Translations under genes and position numbers: made by a program
Part shown: one piece after another, positions 1 to 8,599 of the stretch
How the letters are laid out: every line of letters begins with the position of its first letter
Numbering within the stretch: the stretch's first letter is position 1
Assembly: GCF_001894945.1 (NCBI RefSeq)
Contig: NZ_BCXE01000010.1
Span: 62,001 to 126,000 of the forward strand
Reading direction: 5' to 3'
DNA length: 64,000 nt
Source of the DNA: Rhodococcus ruber NBRC 15591
Lineage (GTDB): Bacteria > Actinomycetota > Actinomycetes > Mycobacteriales > Mycobacteriaceae
The notes under the pieces: generated by a model
What the model saw: only the letters and a program-made list of their open reading frames with translations
Database searches by the model: none
Told to the model about the DNA's origin: nothing

Positions 1-87
1 GATCAGGCCGGCGGCAAGACCGACCCCAACGCCTGGCTCAGCACACGCGGCGTCGTCGCCGACTGGAGCAGCTACCGCGCCGTCTGA
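1..87 (+). CDS. C-terminal end of an unidentified protein (5' end outside window)
   Basis: An open frame enters the window at base 1 and ends at TGA 85-87, giving 28 residues that end WSSYRAV. Codon choice is G/C-ended, as in the genes around it, so it is probably the tail of a real gene. The piece is too short to assign a family. Confidence 0.55.
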   Translation, partial: DQAGGKTDPNAWLSTRGVVADWSSYRAV

Positions 88-163
88 CGCTCGCCCCCAC
101 CTGCGGTCGCTCGGCCGCTAGGCTGACGAATCATCACCTAGCGGGGGAGAGGGACACGGCTCC

Positions 164-1684
164 ATGGGCACGCAGATCAAGGCTCGGTCCTTCACTCGCG
201 CCGACCGGCGCGAGTTCCGCACCAAGGTGCAGGCCTGCCTGGCCGCCCTGGAGCGGATGCTGCGCGAAGGCGCCTTCACCGATGCGCGCGAACGCCCGGA
301 GCCGCTCCTGGGCATGGAGATCGAGTTCAACCTCGTCCAGGACGACATGGAACCGGCCATGTGCAACCTCGAGGTGTTGCAGGCGATCGACGATCACGCC
401 GTGTTCCAGACCGAGCTCGGCCAGTTCAACGTCGAGATGAACGTCGACCCCGGGCCGTTCGCCGGCGACGCCGTCCTCGACATCGAGAACTCCCTGCGCG
501 AGTCGCTGCGCCGCGCCGACACGCGGATGCACCGACAGGACGCCCAGCTCGTCATGATCGGCATGCTGCCGACGCTCGAGCTCGCCCACCTCGACCGGGA
601 ACGCATCACCGCCAATCCGCGCTACGAGGCCCTCAACGAGCAGATCTTCGCCGCGCGCGGCGAAGACATCGAACTCGATCTCGACGGCGTGCCCCTGCCC
701 GGCCGCGACGGTGCCGAACAACTGCGGGCCGATGCCAACTCGGTCGTGCCGGAGGCGGCGTGCACGTCGCTGCAACTGCATCTGCGGGTGGCTCCGGAAG
801 ACTTCGCCGAACACTGGAACGCCGCCCAGTGCCTGGCCGGGGTGCAGGTGGCGCTCGCCGCCAACTCCCCGTTCCTCGCCGGCAAGGCGCTGTGGCACGA
901 GAGCCGGATTCCGCTGTTCGCGCAGGCCACCGACACCCGCACTCAGGAGCTGAAGAACCAGGGGGTGCGCCCGCGGGTGTGGTTCGGCGAGCGCTGGATC
1001 GACTCGGTGACCGACCTGTTCGAGGAGAACTCGCGGTACTTTCCGGCACTGCTTCCCGAGGTCTCCGAGGTCGACCCGCTCGCCGAGCTCGATGCCGGAC
1101 GGACTCCGGGCCTGCGCGAGCTGCAGATGCACAACGGCACCATCTACCGCTGGAACCGGCCCGTCTACGACGTCGCCGACGACCACCCGCACCTGCGGCT
1201 CGAGAACCGGGTGCTGCCGGCGGGGCCGACGGTGCTCGACGTCATGGCCAACGCCGCGTTCTATTACGGGGCGCTGCGGGCTCTCGTCGATGCCGACGTG
1301 CCGCTGTGCCGGTTCATGAGCTTCGACGCCGCCCGCGAGAACCTCGGGATCGGGGCCAAGTACGGTCTCGACGCGCGGTTGTACTGGCCCGGACTGGGGT
1401 GGGTCGGAGCCGACGAACTCGTGCTGCGCCGGCTGCTGCCGATGGCGGACGCGGGGCTGACCGCCTTCGGCCTGTCGCAGCAGGCGCGGGACAGGTACCT
1501 GGGCATCATCGAGGGCCGGTGCCTGAACCGGCAGACCGGTGCGGCGTGGCAGCGCGCGCAGGTCGTCGAACGGGAGGACGCCGGCGCCGACCGGCGCACC
1601 GCCCTCCACGGAATGATGCGCGACTACATCCGGAACATGCTCGGTGGCAAGCCCGTTCACGAGTGGCCGCTCAGCGAGGTGTGA
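164..1684 (+). CDS. Glutamate-cysteine ligase family protein (GCS2-type carboxylate-amine ligase)
   Basis: This 506-residue protein belongs to the GCS2-like carboxylate-amine ligase family, which makes an ATP-dependent amide bond, typically gamma-glutamyl to an amine such as cysteine. The family motif LGMEIEFNL lies near residue 47 and NVEMNVDPGPF near residue 90; these acidic residues bind Mg-ATP in the family. The ATG at 164 follows a purine-rich GGGGGAGAGGG stretch at a somewhat long spacing. Mycolata use mycothiol instead of glutathione, so the true substrate may not be cysteine. The stop codon abuts, base to base, the stop of the convergent M28 peptidase gene, leaving no room for a terminator. 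Confidence 0.85.
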   Translation: MGTQIKARSFTRADRREFRTKVQACLAALERMLREGAFTDARERPEPLLGMEIEFNLVQDDMEPAMCNLEVLQAIDDHAVFQTELGQFNVEMNVDPGPFAGDAVLDIENSLRESLRRADTRMHRQDAQLVMIGMLPTLELAHLDRERITANPRYEALNEQIFAARGEDIELDLDGVPLPGRDGAEQLRADANSVVPEAACTSLQLHLRVAPEDFAEHWNAAQCLAGVQVALAANSPFLAGKALWHESRIPLFAQATDTRTQELKNQGVRPRVWFGERWIDSVTDLFEENSRYFPALLPEVSEVDPLAELDAGRTPGLRELQMHNGTIYRWNRPVYDVADDHPHLRLENRVLPAGPTVLDVMANAAFYYGALRALVDADVPLCRFMSFDAARENLGIGAKYGLDARLYWPGLGWVGADELVLRRLLPMADAGLTAFGLSQQARDRYLGIIEGRCLNRQTGAAWQRAQVVEREDAGADRRTALHGMMRDYIRNMLGGKPVHEWPLSEV

Positions 1685-3970
1685 TCACAACCGGACGGTC
1701 CGGGTCACCGCGACCGCCGGGGTGACCACGACCCGGTCGTCCGGAGCGCGGTATCCCGGGACCACGGTCAGCTCGTCGGTGACATCGGCGACGTGCAGCA
1801 CGGTCGCACCGGAGCGCGGAACGACGGTCAGCCGCACCTCGATGCCCTCGGCCGGCGTCCCCGAGAACAGGAACCCGAACGGCGCGGCCGGTGCGGCGTT
1901 CCGGCCGGCCACCGCGGCCTCGCGCACCTCCGCGGTCGTCTCGTCCACCCACAGCCCGACCGTGGGCGCCCCGCGCGGCGACGTCAGCCGCAACGTCAGC
2001 GTCCGCTCGTCGCCGTCGGTGACGTCCGCGACGACGTCGAGCCCGGGCGCGGGCAGCGGCGCGGCCGGTGCCCGGCCGTGGGCGAACCTGGTCTCGCTGC
2101 GCCACGGGAACGCGTCCGGCAGGGTGGCCGGCGCCTCGGTCAACAGGGCGCGGCTCCAGTCCGACGCGGGGGCGCGCGGCGAGGCCCACACGGCGGCGCC
2201 GGTGTCGGCGTTCAGTGCGTAGAGGAGCTGTTCCTGCCGCGGCGGGGTGGCGCCGTCGCGGTTGACCCAGCCCCCGGCCGGCGCGGCCACCACCACGACC
2301 GCCGCGGCGGCGATCGCGGCGAGCCGCAGCTGCGACGGGTCGCCGGCGGCGTCGACGAGCGGCAGCGCCAGCGCGAACAGCACCGCGACGAACACGCCCG
2401 CGAGCGGCGCTCCGGTGAGCAGACCGGCGTCGAACGACGCGACCGCGCCGGGCACGAGCACCACGACCGCCGGCACGGTCCCGGCCACCGTCACGGGCGT
2501 CCGCCACCCGCGCCGGTCGGCCGGCAGCCGGTCCACGACGAGCGCGGCGACCGCGGCCGGCAGCGCCGGCAGGACCAGGACGGTCGCGACGCCCAGGAAG
2601 GGCAGCGCGGCCACGGCGGTGACCGCGACGGCGAGCAGCGCGCCCGTCGCGAACGCCGCCGGGCCGACGCGGCGGCGCACCGCCGGGTACGCCGCGAGCA
2701 GGACGGCGACGGCCGCGGCCACCGCGGCAACCTGATAGGGCACCGGCCGGTACGGTTCCCGCAGGACCGCCGAGGCCTGCCCGGGGGCGATCCGCAGCGC
2801 GAGCCACCACGGGACGAACGCCGCACCCGCCGCCGCGGCCGCCACGGCGATCGAGATCCCGCCCGATGCCGCGAGCCGGCCCGCCGAGGCGGTGCCGTCC
2901 CGGATCCGCCGGGCCACGAGGGCACCGGTGACGGCGGCGAGCAGCGCGGTCAGGGCGATCTCGAGCCAGCGGGGGAAGTGCACCGGTCCCCAGGGCAGGG
3001 TGACGACGACGTCGTCGCCGCCGGAACCGAGTTCGGCCAGGTCGATGGACGAGAATCGCTGTGCCGCAGCGAGGGTCGTTTCGCCCATGCGCTGCAGCGA
3101 CGAGGTGTCGAGCCGGTCCGCGGTGTCGACGGGGCTGTGATAGTAGGCGCCGCCGCCGGCGACCGCGGTGTCCGCGGCGTGCAGGCCGGCCTCGGTGAGG
3201 CGGCGGAAGTCGGTGTCGTTGGGCAGCAACTCGAACGCCGTCTGGGTGAACGAGTCCGCGGTCGTGCCCGGCACGTCGGACAGCACACCCACGAGACCGG
3301 CGTTGGGTGAGGAGATCCGGAAGGTGACGGGGACGCCGCCGTTGCCGCGGGCCTCGTGGTTGAGCACCACGGTCGGCCGCGCGTCGGCCGGCTGCCGCCT
3401 CGTGTACTCCTCGGCGCCGAGCAGGCCGCGTTCCTCGCCGTCGGTGACGAGCACCGTCACGTCGTTCCGGGGACGGGGGCCGGCGGACAGGGCCCGGGCG
3501 GCCTCGAGGACCGTGGCGATTCCGATCCCGTCGTCGCCCGCGCCGGGGGAAGCGGGGACCGTGTCGTAGTGCGCGGCGAGCACGACGGAACCGGTGGGGT
3601 CGGTGCCCGGGAGGGTGGCGACCACGTTGGCGACCCGGCCGCCGCGCTGGGTGCCCTGCACGGCGGTGGTCGACCAGCCGACGCCGTCGTCGACGCGGGC
3701 GGCCCAGCCGAGTCCGTCGAGGACGCGGACCAGGTAGTCCCGCGCCGCGGCATGGCCGGCCGAGCCGGGCGGGCGCGGCTGCGCGGCCACCGCCTCGACG
3801 TGCGCCGTCGCGCGGGCGGCGCTGAACTCGGTCGGTGGGGTGTCGGCCGGCGCGGGCGCCACCGGGGTCCGCAGCGTGGCCGTGAGCGCGACGAGGAGCA
3901 GCACGAGCAGTCCGATCCGGGCGGGACCGCGGGGCGTGTCCGCACGGGCGGGGACCGCGACGTCGTCCAT
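1685..3970 (-). CDS. M28 family zinc peptidase with membrane-embedded C-terminal half
   Basis: The 761-residue product has an N-terminal hydrophobic segment (about residues 19-33, signal or anchor), then an M28 aminopeptidase-like domain. Visible metal-site motifs are AAHYDT (His134, Asp136), GAGDDGIG (Asp146/Asp147) and TDGEE (Glu179/Glu180). About residues 335-560 are a series of hydrophobic Ala/Val/Leu-rich segments, followed by a soluble tail with beta-rich character. It probably cleaves peptides outside or at the membrane, but the physiological substrate is unknown. It is longer than soluble M28 enzymes because of the membrane part. It sits downstream of hmp on the same strand but beyond a strong hairpin, so it is likely transcribed separately. 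Confidence 0.85.
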   Translation of the reverse strand: MDDVAVPARADTPRGPARIGLLVLLLVALTATLRTPVAPAPADTPPTEFSAARATAHVEAVAAQPRPPGSAGHAAARDYLVRVLDGLGWAARVDDGVGWSTTAVQGTQRGGRVANVVATLPGTDPTGSVVLAAHYDTVPASPGAGDDGIGIATVLEAARALSAGPRPRNDVTVLVTDGEERGLLGAEEYTRRQPADARPTVVLNHEARGNGGVPVTFRISSPNAGLVGVLSDVPGTTADSFTQTAFELLPNDTDFRRLTEAGLHAADTAVAGGGAYYHSPVDTADRLDTSSLQRMGETTLAAAQRFSSIDLAELGSGGDDVVVTLPWGPVHFPRWLEIALTALLAAVTGALVARRIRDGTASAGRLAASGGISIAVAAAAAGAAFVPWWLALRIAPGQASAVLREPYRPVPYQVAAVAAAVAVLLAAYPAVRRRVGPAAFATGALLAVAVTAVAALPFLGVATVLVLPALPAAVAALVVDRLPADRRGWRTPVTVAGTVPAVVVLVPGAVASFDAGLLTGAPLAGVFVAVLFALALPLVDAAGDPSQLRLAAIAAAAVVVVAAPAGGWVNRDGATPPRQEQLLYALNADTGAAVWASPRAPASDWSRALLTEAPATLPDAFPWRSETRFAHGRAPAAPLPAPGLDVVADVTDGDERTLTLRLTSPRGAPTVGLWVDETTAEVREAAVAGRNAAPAAPFGFLFSGTPAEGIEVRLTVVPRSGATVLHVADVTDELTVVPGYRAPDDRVVVTPAVAVTRTVRL

Positions 3971-4001
3971 GCGAGCGAGCCTAGCGCCGGATCGTGGAGA
4001 C

Positions 4002-4033
4002 GACCGTGCCCCGGCCGGGGCCGGGGCACGGTC
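4002..4033 (-). terminator. Hairpin downstream of hmp
   Basis: GACCGTGCCCCGGCC at 4002-4016 pairs perfectly with its complement at 4019-4033. It lies between the end of hmp and the start of the M28 gene, both on the minus strand. No T-run follows, which is common in high-G+C actinobacteria. Confidence 0.7.
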
Positions 4034-4040
4034 GCAGGGA

Positions 4041-4096
4041 ACTCAGGCGCTGGGACTCAGGCGCTGGGACTCAGGCGCTGGGACTCAGGCGCTGGG
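4041..4096. repeat. Four exact 14-bp tandem repeats covering the hmp stop codon
   Basis: ACTCAGGCGCTGGG occurs four times head to tail at 4041, 4055, 4069 and 4083. On the minus strand the first copy met contains the last codons and TGA stop of hmp (stop at 4085-4087); the other three copies lie in the 3' untranslated region. Because 14 is not a multiple of three and the stop is in the first copy, repeat number does not change the protein. Confidence 0.95.
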
Positions 4097-5308
4097 GGCC
4101 CAGCTGTCCGGGCCGAACACCTCGTAGTGGATGTTCTCGGCGGGCACGTTGCGCTCGATCAGGGCCTCGCGCAGCGAGAGCATGAACGGCAGCGGACCGC
4201 ACAGGTACGCCTTGGTGTTCGGGTCGAGCGGCAGGTCCGACACGTCGGCCCGGCCCACGCGCACGGTCTCGAGCGGTTCGCGGGCACCGAGATCCTCGTA
4301 CCAGCGGTGCACCTCGGCGGACGGGATGCGCTCGACGAGGGTGGCGAGTTCGTGCCGGTGGGCGTGGTTGGCGACGGAGCGGTCGGCGTGCAGCACCGAA
4401 ACCTTGCGCTCGTCACCGGTTTCCGCCAGATGCGCGAGCATGCCGATCATCGGGGTGCAGCCGATGCCGGCGGAGGCCAGCAGCAGCGGGGCGCCGTCGT
4501 CGGGCAGCACCAGGTCGCCGAACGGCGTGGTCACCTGCAGATCGTCGCCTTCGAAGACGTTGTCGTACAGGAAGTTCGACACTTCACCGGCCGGCGCGAC
4601 GGCGCCGTCGGGGGTGGTGGTCGCCAGGATCCGCTTGACGGTGATGCGCCAGTCTCCCTGCGACGGCGCGTTGGTCAGGCTGTACTGGCGGATCTGGCGG
4701 GCGCCGTCGGGGAGCACGACGCCCACCGAGAGGTACTGGCCCGGGCGGAAAGCAGGCAGCGGGGCGCCGTCGAGCGAGGTCAGGACGAACGAGACCGTGT
4801 CGGCGGACTGGTGCCGGCGCTCGGCGACGCGGACGGTGCGCCACACGTCGCCCGGTGCGACGCCCGCGGCCTTGTACAGGTCGTCCTCGAGCTTGATGAG
4901 GGTGTTGGCCATCAGCCAGTACAGCTCGTCCCAGGCCGCGGCGACCTCGGGGGTGACGGCTTCGCCGAGGACCTCCACGATGGCCTCGAACAGGTGCTTG
5001 TGGACGATCCAGTACTCGTCGGGCTTGATGCCGAGGGAGGCATGCTTGTGCGCGATGCGGGACAGGATGGCCTCGACCCGGGCGGGATCGGGGTCGAGTT
5101 GCAGGGTCGCGAACGCGGCGATGGAGCCGGCGAGGGCCTTCTGCTGTTCGCCCTGCTTCTGGTTGCCGCGGTTGAACAGGTTCCGCTCGAGCTCGGGGTG
5201 CGCGGCGAACATCTTCTTGTAGAACAGGGGGGTGATGTCGCCGATGGCGGCACCCACGGCGGGGAGGGTGGCGCGGATGACTTCCTTGGACTCGGCTGAG
5301 AGCGGCAT
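4085..5308 (-). CDS. hmp: Flavohemoglobin, nitric oxide dioxygenase
   Basis: Hmp turns NO plus O2 into nitrate using NAD(P)H, in the cytoplasm. The 407 residues show an N-terminal globin domain (about 1-140) with distal Tyr30 and proximal His89 in HKHASLGIKP, then a ferredoxin-reductase-like FAD domain (RQYSLTNAP near residue 205) and an NAD-binding domain (GIGCTPMIGML). Length is normal for the family. The gene follows nsrR on the same strand after 55 bp, so the repressor and its main target are probably co-transcribed from the palindromic promoter at 5820-5842. The last codons are part of a 14-bp repeat array. Confidence 0.97.
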   Translation of the reverse strand: MPLSAESKEVIRATLPAVGAAIGDITPLFYKKMFAAHPELERNLFNRGNQKQGEQQKALAGSIAAFATLQLDPDPARVEAILSRIAHKHASLGIKPDEYWIVHKHLFEAIVEVLGEAVTPEVAAAWDELYWLMANTLIKLEDDLYKAAGVAPGDVWRTVRVAERRHQSADTVSFVLTSLDGAPLPAFRPGQYLSVGVVLPDGARQIRQYSLTNAPSQGDWRITVKRILATTTPDGAVAPAGEVSNFLYDNVFEGDDLQVTTPFGDLVLPDDGAPLLLASAGIGCTPMIGMLAHLAETGDERKVSVLHADRSVANHAHRHELATLVERIPSAEVHRWYEDLGAREPLETVRVGRADVSDLPLDPNTKAYLCGPLPFMLSLREALIERNVPAENIHYEVFGPDSWAPSA

Positions 5309-5363
5309 CGTGGACTCCGTTTCGATCGGGCTGGGCGGGTTCGCGGGCTGTGGAACCCTGCGG

Positions 5364-5804
5364 TCAGACGGCGGGGCGGGTGAGTTCGAGCAGGACGGTG
5401 CGGGTGGGCGGGCGGGCGAGGTCGGCGACGGTGACGGCGTCGAGGGCGGTGTAGAACGCCTCCTGGGCGCGTCGCAGTGCGCCCCGGAGGCTGCACCCGG
5501 CGCGCAGCGGACACGGCTTGTCGCCCTCGCAGGCGACGACCTCGTTGTCGCCTTCGAGTTGCCGGGCGAGCCATCCGACGGTGGCGGACCGGCCGAGTTC
5601 GGTGATGGCCAGTCCGCCGCCGCGGCCGCGGCGGGTCGTGACGACGCCGAGTTCGCTCAGTCGTGCGACCACCTTGGTGGTGTGGGCGTACGACAACTCC
5701 AGTTGCTCGGCAACGCTTCTGGTACTGGGGGAGCTGTCGGGCGCGGCGGCCGCCAGGTACATGACAACTCTCAGTCCGAGATCGGTGAACTGGGTGAGTT
5801 GCAT
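5364..5804 (-). CDS. nsrR: NsrR-type Rrf2 family NO-sensing repressor
   Basis: This 146-residue protein has the Rrf2 winged helix-turn-helix at the N-terminus (MQLTQFTDLGLRVV) and a cysteine cluster Cys92-X5-Cys98-X5-Cys104. That spacing matches the [4Fe-4S] cluster ligands of characterised actinobacterial NsrR. NO attack on the cluster releases DNA in the family. The neighbour hmp is the classic NsrR target, which makes this assignment strong. A 23-bp inverted repeat lies 16 bp before the start codon, so autoregulation of an nsrR-hmp unit is likely. Confidence 0.93.
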   Translation of the reverse strand: MQLTQFTDLGLRVVMYLAAAAPDSSPSTRSVAEQLELSYAHTTKVVARLSELGVVTTRRGRGGGLAITELGRSATVGWLARQLEGDNEVVACEGDKPCPLRAGCSLRGALRRAQEAFYTALDAVTVADLARPPTRTVLLELTRPAV

Positions 5805-5819
5805 GAACCGAGACTAGAT

Positions 5820-5842
5820 AATTGTCATCCCAAATGACAATT
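5820..5842 (-). promoter_or_regulatory. Probable NsrR operator in the nsrR-hmp promoter
   Basis: AATTGTCAT, five bases, then ATGACAATT form a perfect 9-bp inverted repeat. It is an A/T-rich island in G+C-rich DNA, directly upstream of nsrR. Rrf2 proteins bind dyads of this size, and NsrR is the adjacent regulator. Binding is inferred. Confidence 0.75.
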
Positions 5843-5870
5843 TAATGTGACGCAGATCGCTTTCCGGTCT

Positions 5871-6323
5871 TCAGTGCTCGAGCAGGGGAAGGATATTGCG
5901 CCAGCTGACGATTCCGATCGGCCGGCCGTCGCGCACCACCGGCACGGACCGCAGCCGCATCTGCAGCATCGCTCGCGCGATGTCGAACAGCTCCGCGTCC
6001 GCGTCGAGGGCGACGGGCGGCAGCGCCACCGCCCGCACCGTCAGCGGCCGGCGGATCGCGCTCACGATCGGCTCGGGCAGATCGGCATACACCGACAGCC
6101 GCGCCAGGTGCGCCCCCGCCAGGGCCTCCTCGGTGATCAGGCCGCACAACCGGCCGTACTCGTCCACCACCGGAAGTGTGGTGAAACCGTTGCGCGCCAG
6201 CACCTCCCCGGCCCGCTCCAAGGTGGCGTCCACCGTCACCGCCAGCACCGGCGTGCTCATCACGTCCGCCGCGCGGACCTTGCGGGCCGCGGCATCCGTC
6301 ACGCGGATCGGACCACCGGACAT
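5871..6323 (-). CDS. Two-CBS-domain protein (Hrp1-like)
   Basis: The 150-residue protein is almost entirely two CBS domains: about residues 15-75 (VRAADVMSTPVLAVTVDATLER, then TTLPVVDEYGRLCGLIT) and 90-150 (AVALPPVALDADAELFDIARAML, then RSVPVVRDGRPIGIVS). Such stand-alone CBS proteins bind adenine nucleotides; M. tuberculosis Hrp1 is one and belongs to the DosR dormancy regulon. The ATG at 6323 is chosen because GGAGAGGAGG precedes it; the frame is open further upstream but without a ribosome site. It is divergent from a universal stress gene, with a DosR-box-like sequence between them. The ligand is unknown. Confidence 0.88.
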   Translation of the reverse strand: MSGGPIRVTDAAARKVRAADVMSTPVLAVTVDATLERAGEVLARNGFTTLPVVDEYGRLCGLITEEALAGAHLARLSVYADLPEPIVSAIRRPLTVRAVALPPVALDADAELFDIARAMLQMRLRSVPVVRDGRPIGIVSWRNILPLLEH

Positions 6324-6394
6324 GACGCGCCTCCTCTCCCCACGATTGTGGCCGCATCCTCCCCGCCGGACCAGTGGCTCCGGACTTCCCGGAG

Positions 6395-6411
6395 AAGGAC
6401 CAAAGACCATT
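6395..6411. promoter_or_regulatory. DosR-box-like site between CBS and universal stress genes
   Basis: Read on the minus strand, AATGGTCTTTGGTCCTT matches the mycobacterial DosR core GGGACTTTNGTCCC at about 10 of 13 informative positions. It lies 60 bp before the stress-protein start and 72 bp before the CBS start, so it could serve both. A GGACTT half-site sits next to it at 6382-6387. A devR gene lies 6 kb away. Confidence 0.5.
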
Positions 6412-6470
6412 CCTGGCCCAGGGGGAGCGGGTTAACCTCGAGGCCGAGGACGATCCCTGCGACGAGAGCG

Positions 6471-7421
6471 GTGACCGACGTGAAGTTCCCCGGCAGCAAG
6501 ACGCACCACGAACCCGCGCACGACGAGGCGGTGCGGTCGAACACCGTGGTGGTCGGGATCGACGGCTCTCCGGCCTCCGACGACGCCGTCCGGTGGGCCG
6601 CCGCGACCGCCGCCGACCGCGGGTTGCCGCTGCACATCGTGCACGCTCTGGACTTCGCCCCCAGCGGGTACAGCGGGGCGCCGTTCATCCAGACCGCGCA
6701 GGTCTTCGAATGGGTCGAGGACGAGGGCAAGACGCTGCTGCAACGGGCCGAGGAGGTCGCCCGCACCGTCGCGCCGGCGCTCGAGATCACCACCCGACTC
6801 GCCGCCACCGGCAGCGCCCGCTGGCTCATCGACCTGTCCGCCCACGCGCGCATGCTCGTGCTCGGTTCCTCCGGCACCGGCCGGGTGGGCGAGGCCCTGC
6901 TCGGCTCCACCCCCGTTTCCGTGGCCAGCCACGGCCGGTGCCCCGTCGTCGTCGTTCGCGGCGAGGCACCGGAGTCCCTGCCCGACACCCGGCCCGTCGT
7001 CGTCGGGGTCGACGGCAGCACCCTCAGCGAGAAGGCCGTGCACGCGGCGTTCGAGGAGGCCGGTCTGCGGGGTGTCGACCTGGTCGCGGTCCACGTGTGG
7101 AGCGACATGCGGCGCGGGACGTTCGACGAGGCCGTCGAGGTCTCGATCGATCCCGACGCGTTCGCGGAATCCGAGCAGGCCCTGCTCGCCGAGCGTCTCG
7201 CCGGATTCCACGACCGCTACCCCGACGTGAACGTGCGCCGCGAGGTGTACGTCGACGGGCCGCGCGCTCACCTGCTCGCCTGGTCCGAGAAGGCGCAGCT
7301 GCTGGTGGTCGGCAGCCGCGGACGCGGCGGATTCACCGGCATGCTGCTCGGTTCCACCAGCAACTCGCTGATCCGGGACGCCCACTGCCCCGTGATGGTC
7401 GTGCGCCCCGACGAGTCCTGA
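6471..7421 (+). CDS. Universal stress protein with two USP domains
   Basis: Two tandem USP domains are seen. The first (about residues 25-160) has VVVGIDGSPAS and GSSGTGRVGEALLGST; the second (about 170-316) has VVVGVDGSTLS and GSRGRGGFTGMLLGSTS. Both keep the Gly-X2-Gly-X9-Gly-Ser/Thr ATP-binding motif. Tandem USPs are typical DosR-regulon members in mycobacteria. The start is uncertain: GTG at 6471 is used, and GTG at 6480 is in frame nine bases later. The gene starts a same-strand series with the F420-type oxidoreductase and a second USP. Confidence 0.9.
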   Translation: MTDVKFPGSKTHHEPAHDEAVRSNTVVVGIDGSPASDDAVRWAAATAADRGLPLHIVHALDFAPSGYSGAPFIQTAQVFEWVEDEGKTLLQRAEEVARTVAPALEITTRLAATGSARWLIDLSAHARMLVLGSSGTGRVGEALLGSTPVSVASHGRCPVVVVRGEAPESLPDTRPVVVGVDGSTLSEKAVHAAFEEAGLRGVDLVAVHVWSDMRRGTFDEAVEVSIDPDAFAESEQALLAERLAGFHDRYPDVNVRREVYVDGPRAHLLAWSEKAQLLVVGSRGRGGFTGMLLGSTSNSLIRDAHCPVMVVRPDES

Positions 7422-7448
7422 GGATCGGTGCCGCGCCCCGGCGGTAGG

Positions 7449-7486
7449 GTACCGGGAAAACGGTACGAGCGTGCCCGTCCGGGCAC
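7449..7486 (+). terminator. Two consecutive small hairpins between stress protein and oxidoreductase genes
   Basis: GTACCG (7449-7454) pairs with CGGTAC (7461-7466) around an A-rich loop, and GTGCCCG (7471-7477) pairs with CGGGCAC (7480-7486). They fall in the 91-bp gap, so they could attenuate read-through or protect an mRNA end. The first could instead be an operator dyad. Confidence 0.4.
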
Positions 7487-7512
7487 GCACCAACGGATCA
7501 CGGGGTATGCCG

Positions 7513-8553
7513 ATGCGCATCGGGATGGGACTGAACTACAGCGGCGGCTTCGCCGAGACGGCGGCGGAGGTGGCCGATCTGGAACGGGCCGGCCTCGACA
7601 TCATCTTCGTGCCGGAGGCGTACTCGTTCGACGCGGTCAGTCAGCTCGGCTACCTCGCGGCCAAGACCGAACGACTCGAGCTGGCCTCGGGCATCTTCCA
7701 GATCTACACCCGCACGCCGAGCCTGACCGCGATGACCGCCGCAGGACTGGACTACGTCTCCGACGGCCGTTTCGTCCTGGGGATCGGTGCGTCCGGCCCG
7801 CAGGTCATCGAGGGATTCCACGGCGTCAAGTACGACGCGCCGCTCGGCCGCACCCGGGAGCTCGTCGACATCTGCCGTCAGGTGTGGCGCCGGGAAAAGG
7901 TCGAATACCAGGGCAAGTACTACCAGATCCCGCTGCCGCCGGAGAAGGGCACCGGGCTCGGCAAACCGCTCAAGCTCATCAACCACCCGGTGCGGGAACG
8001 CATCCCCGTCCTGATCGCCGCGATCGGCCCCAAGAACGTCGAGATGACCGCCGAGATCGCCGAGGGCTGGGAGCCGATCTTCTTCCATCCGGAGAAGGCC
8101 GCCGACGTCTGGGGCGATTCCCTCGCGCGCGGCAAGGCCAAGCGCGACCCCTCGCTGGGCGACCTGCAGGTCTACGTCGGGGCCGCCCTCGCGATCGGTG
8201 ACGACGTCGACTTCCTCCTCGACTTCGTGCGCCCGCACCTGGCGTTGTACATCGGCGGCATGGGTGCGAAGGGGAAGAACTTCTACAACGATCTCGCCGT
8301 CCGCTACGGCTACGCGAAGGAAGCAGAGACCATTCAGGACCTGTACCTCGCCGGCCGCAAGGAGGAGGCGGCCGCCGCAGTGCCCGACGACCTCGTGCGG
8401 GCCGTCTCGCTGATCGGCCCCGAGAGTTACGTCCGGGAGCGGGTCGCCGCGTTCGCCGAAGCCGGCGTCACCACCCTCACCGTCACCCCGATCGCGGAGA
8501 ACACCGCCGGCCGGGTCCGACTGATCGAACAGCTGCGGGAGATCTGCAACTGA
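7513..8553 (+). CDS. LLM-class (luciferase-like) F420-dependent oxidoreductase
   Basis: The 346-residue protein has the luciferase-like TIM-barrel pattern: MRIGMGLNYSGGF at the N-terminus, VPEAYSFDAVSQLGYLAAKT, LASGIFQIYTRTPSLTAMTA and DGRFVLGIGASGPQV. Actinobacterial members with this pattern use coenzyme F420 to reduce or oxidise small organic molecules; the substrate cannot be told. ATG 7513 has GGGG seven bases upstream. ATG 7507 and GTG 7471 are in-frame alternatives. Lying between two stress-protein genes on the same strand, it is probably part of the same stress unit. Confidence 0.88.
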   Translation: MRIGMGLNYSGGFAETAAEVADLERAGLDIIFVPEAYSFDAVSQLGYLAAKTERLELASGIFQIYTRTPSLTAMTAAGLDYVSDGRFVLGIGASGPQVIEGFHGVKYDAPLGRTRELVDICRQVWRREKVEYQGKYYQIPLPPEKGTGLGKPLKLINHPVRERIPVLIAAIGPKNVEMTAEIAEGWEPIFFHPEKAADVWGDSLARGKAKRDPSLGDLQVYVGAALAIGDDVDFLLDFVRPHLALYIGGMGAKGKNFYNDLAVRYGYAKEAETIQDLYLAGRKEEAAAAVPDDLVRAVSLIGPESYVRERVAAFAEAGVTTLTVTPIAENTAGRVRLIEQLREICN

Positions 8554-8599
8554 CGCTCGCGAGAACCGGGCCGCCGGCCCGCCGACAGAGGGGACACCT

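Noticed and set aside
1671-3310. Long open frames on the strand opposite the M28 peptidase and in other frames of G+C-rich genes (several over 400 codons in the window)
   Set aside because: They are composition artefacts: Arg/Pro/Gly-rich translations without motifs or ribosome sites, fully covered by recognisable genes.
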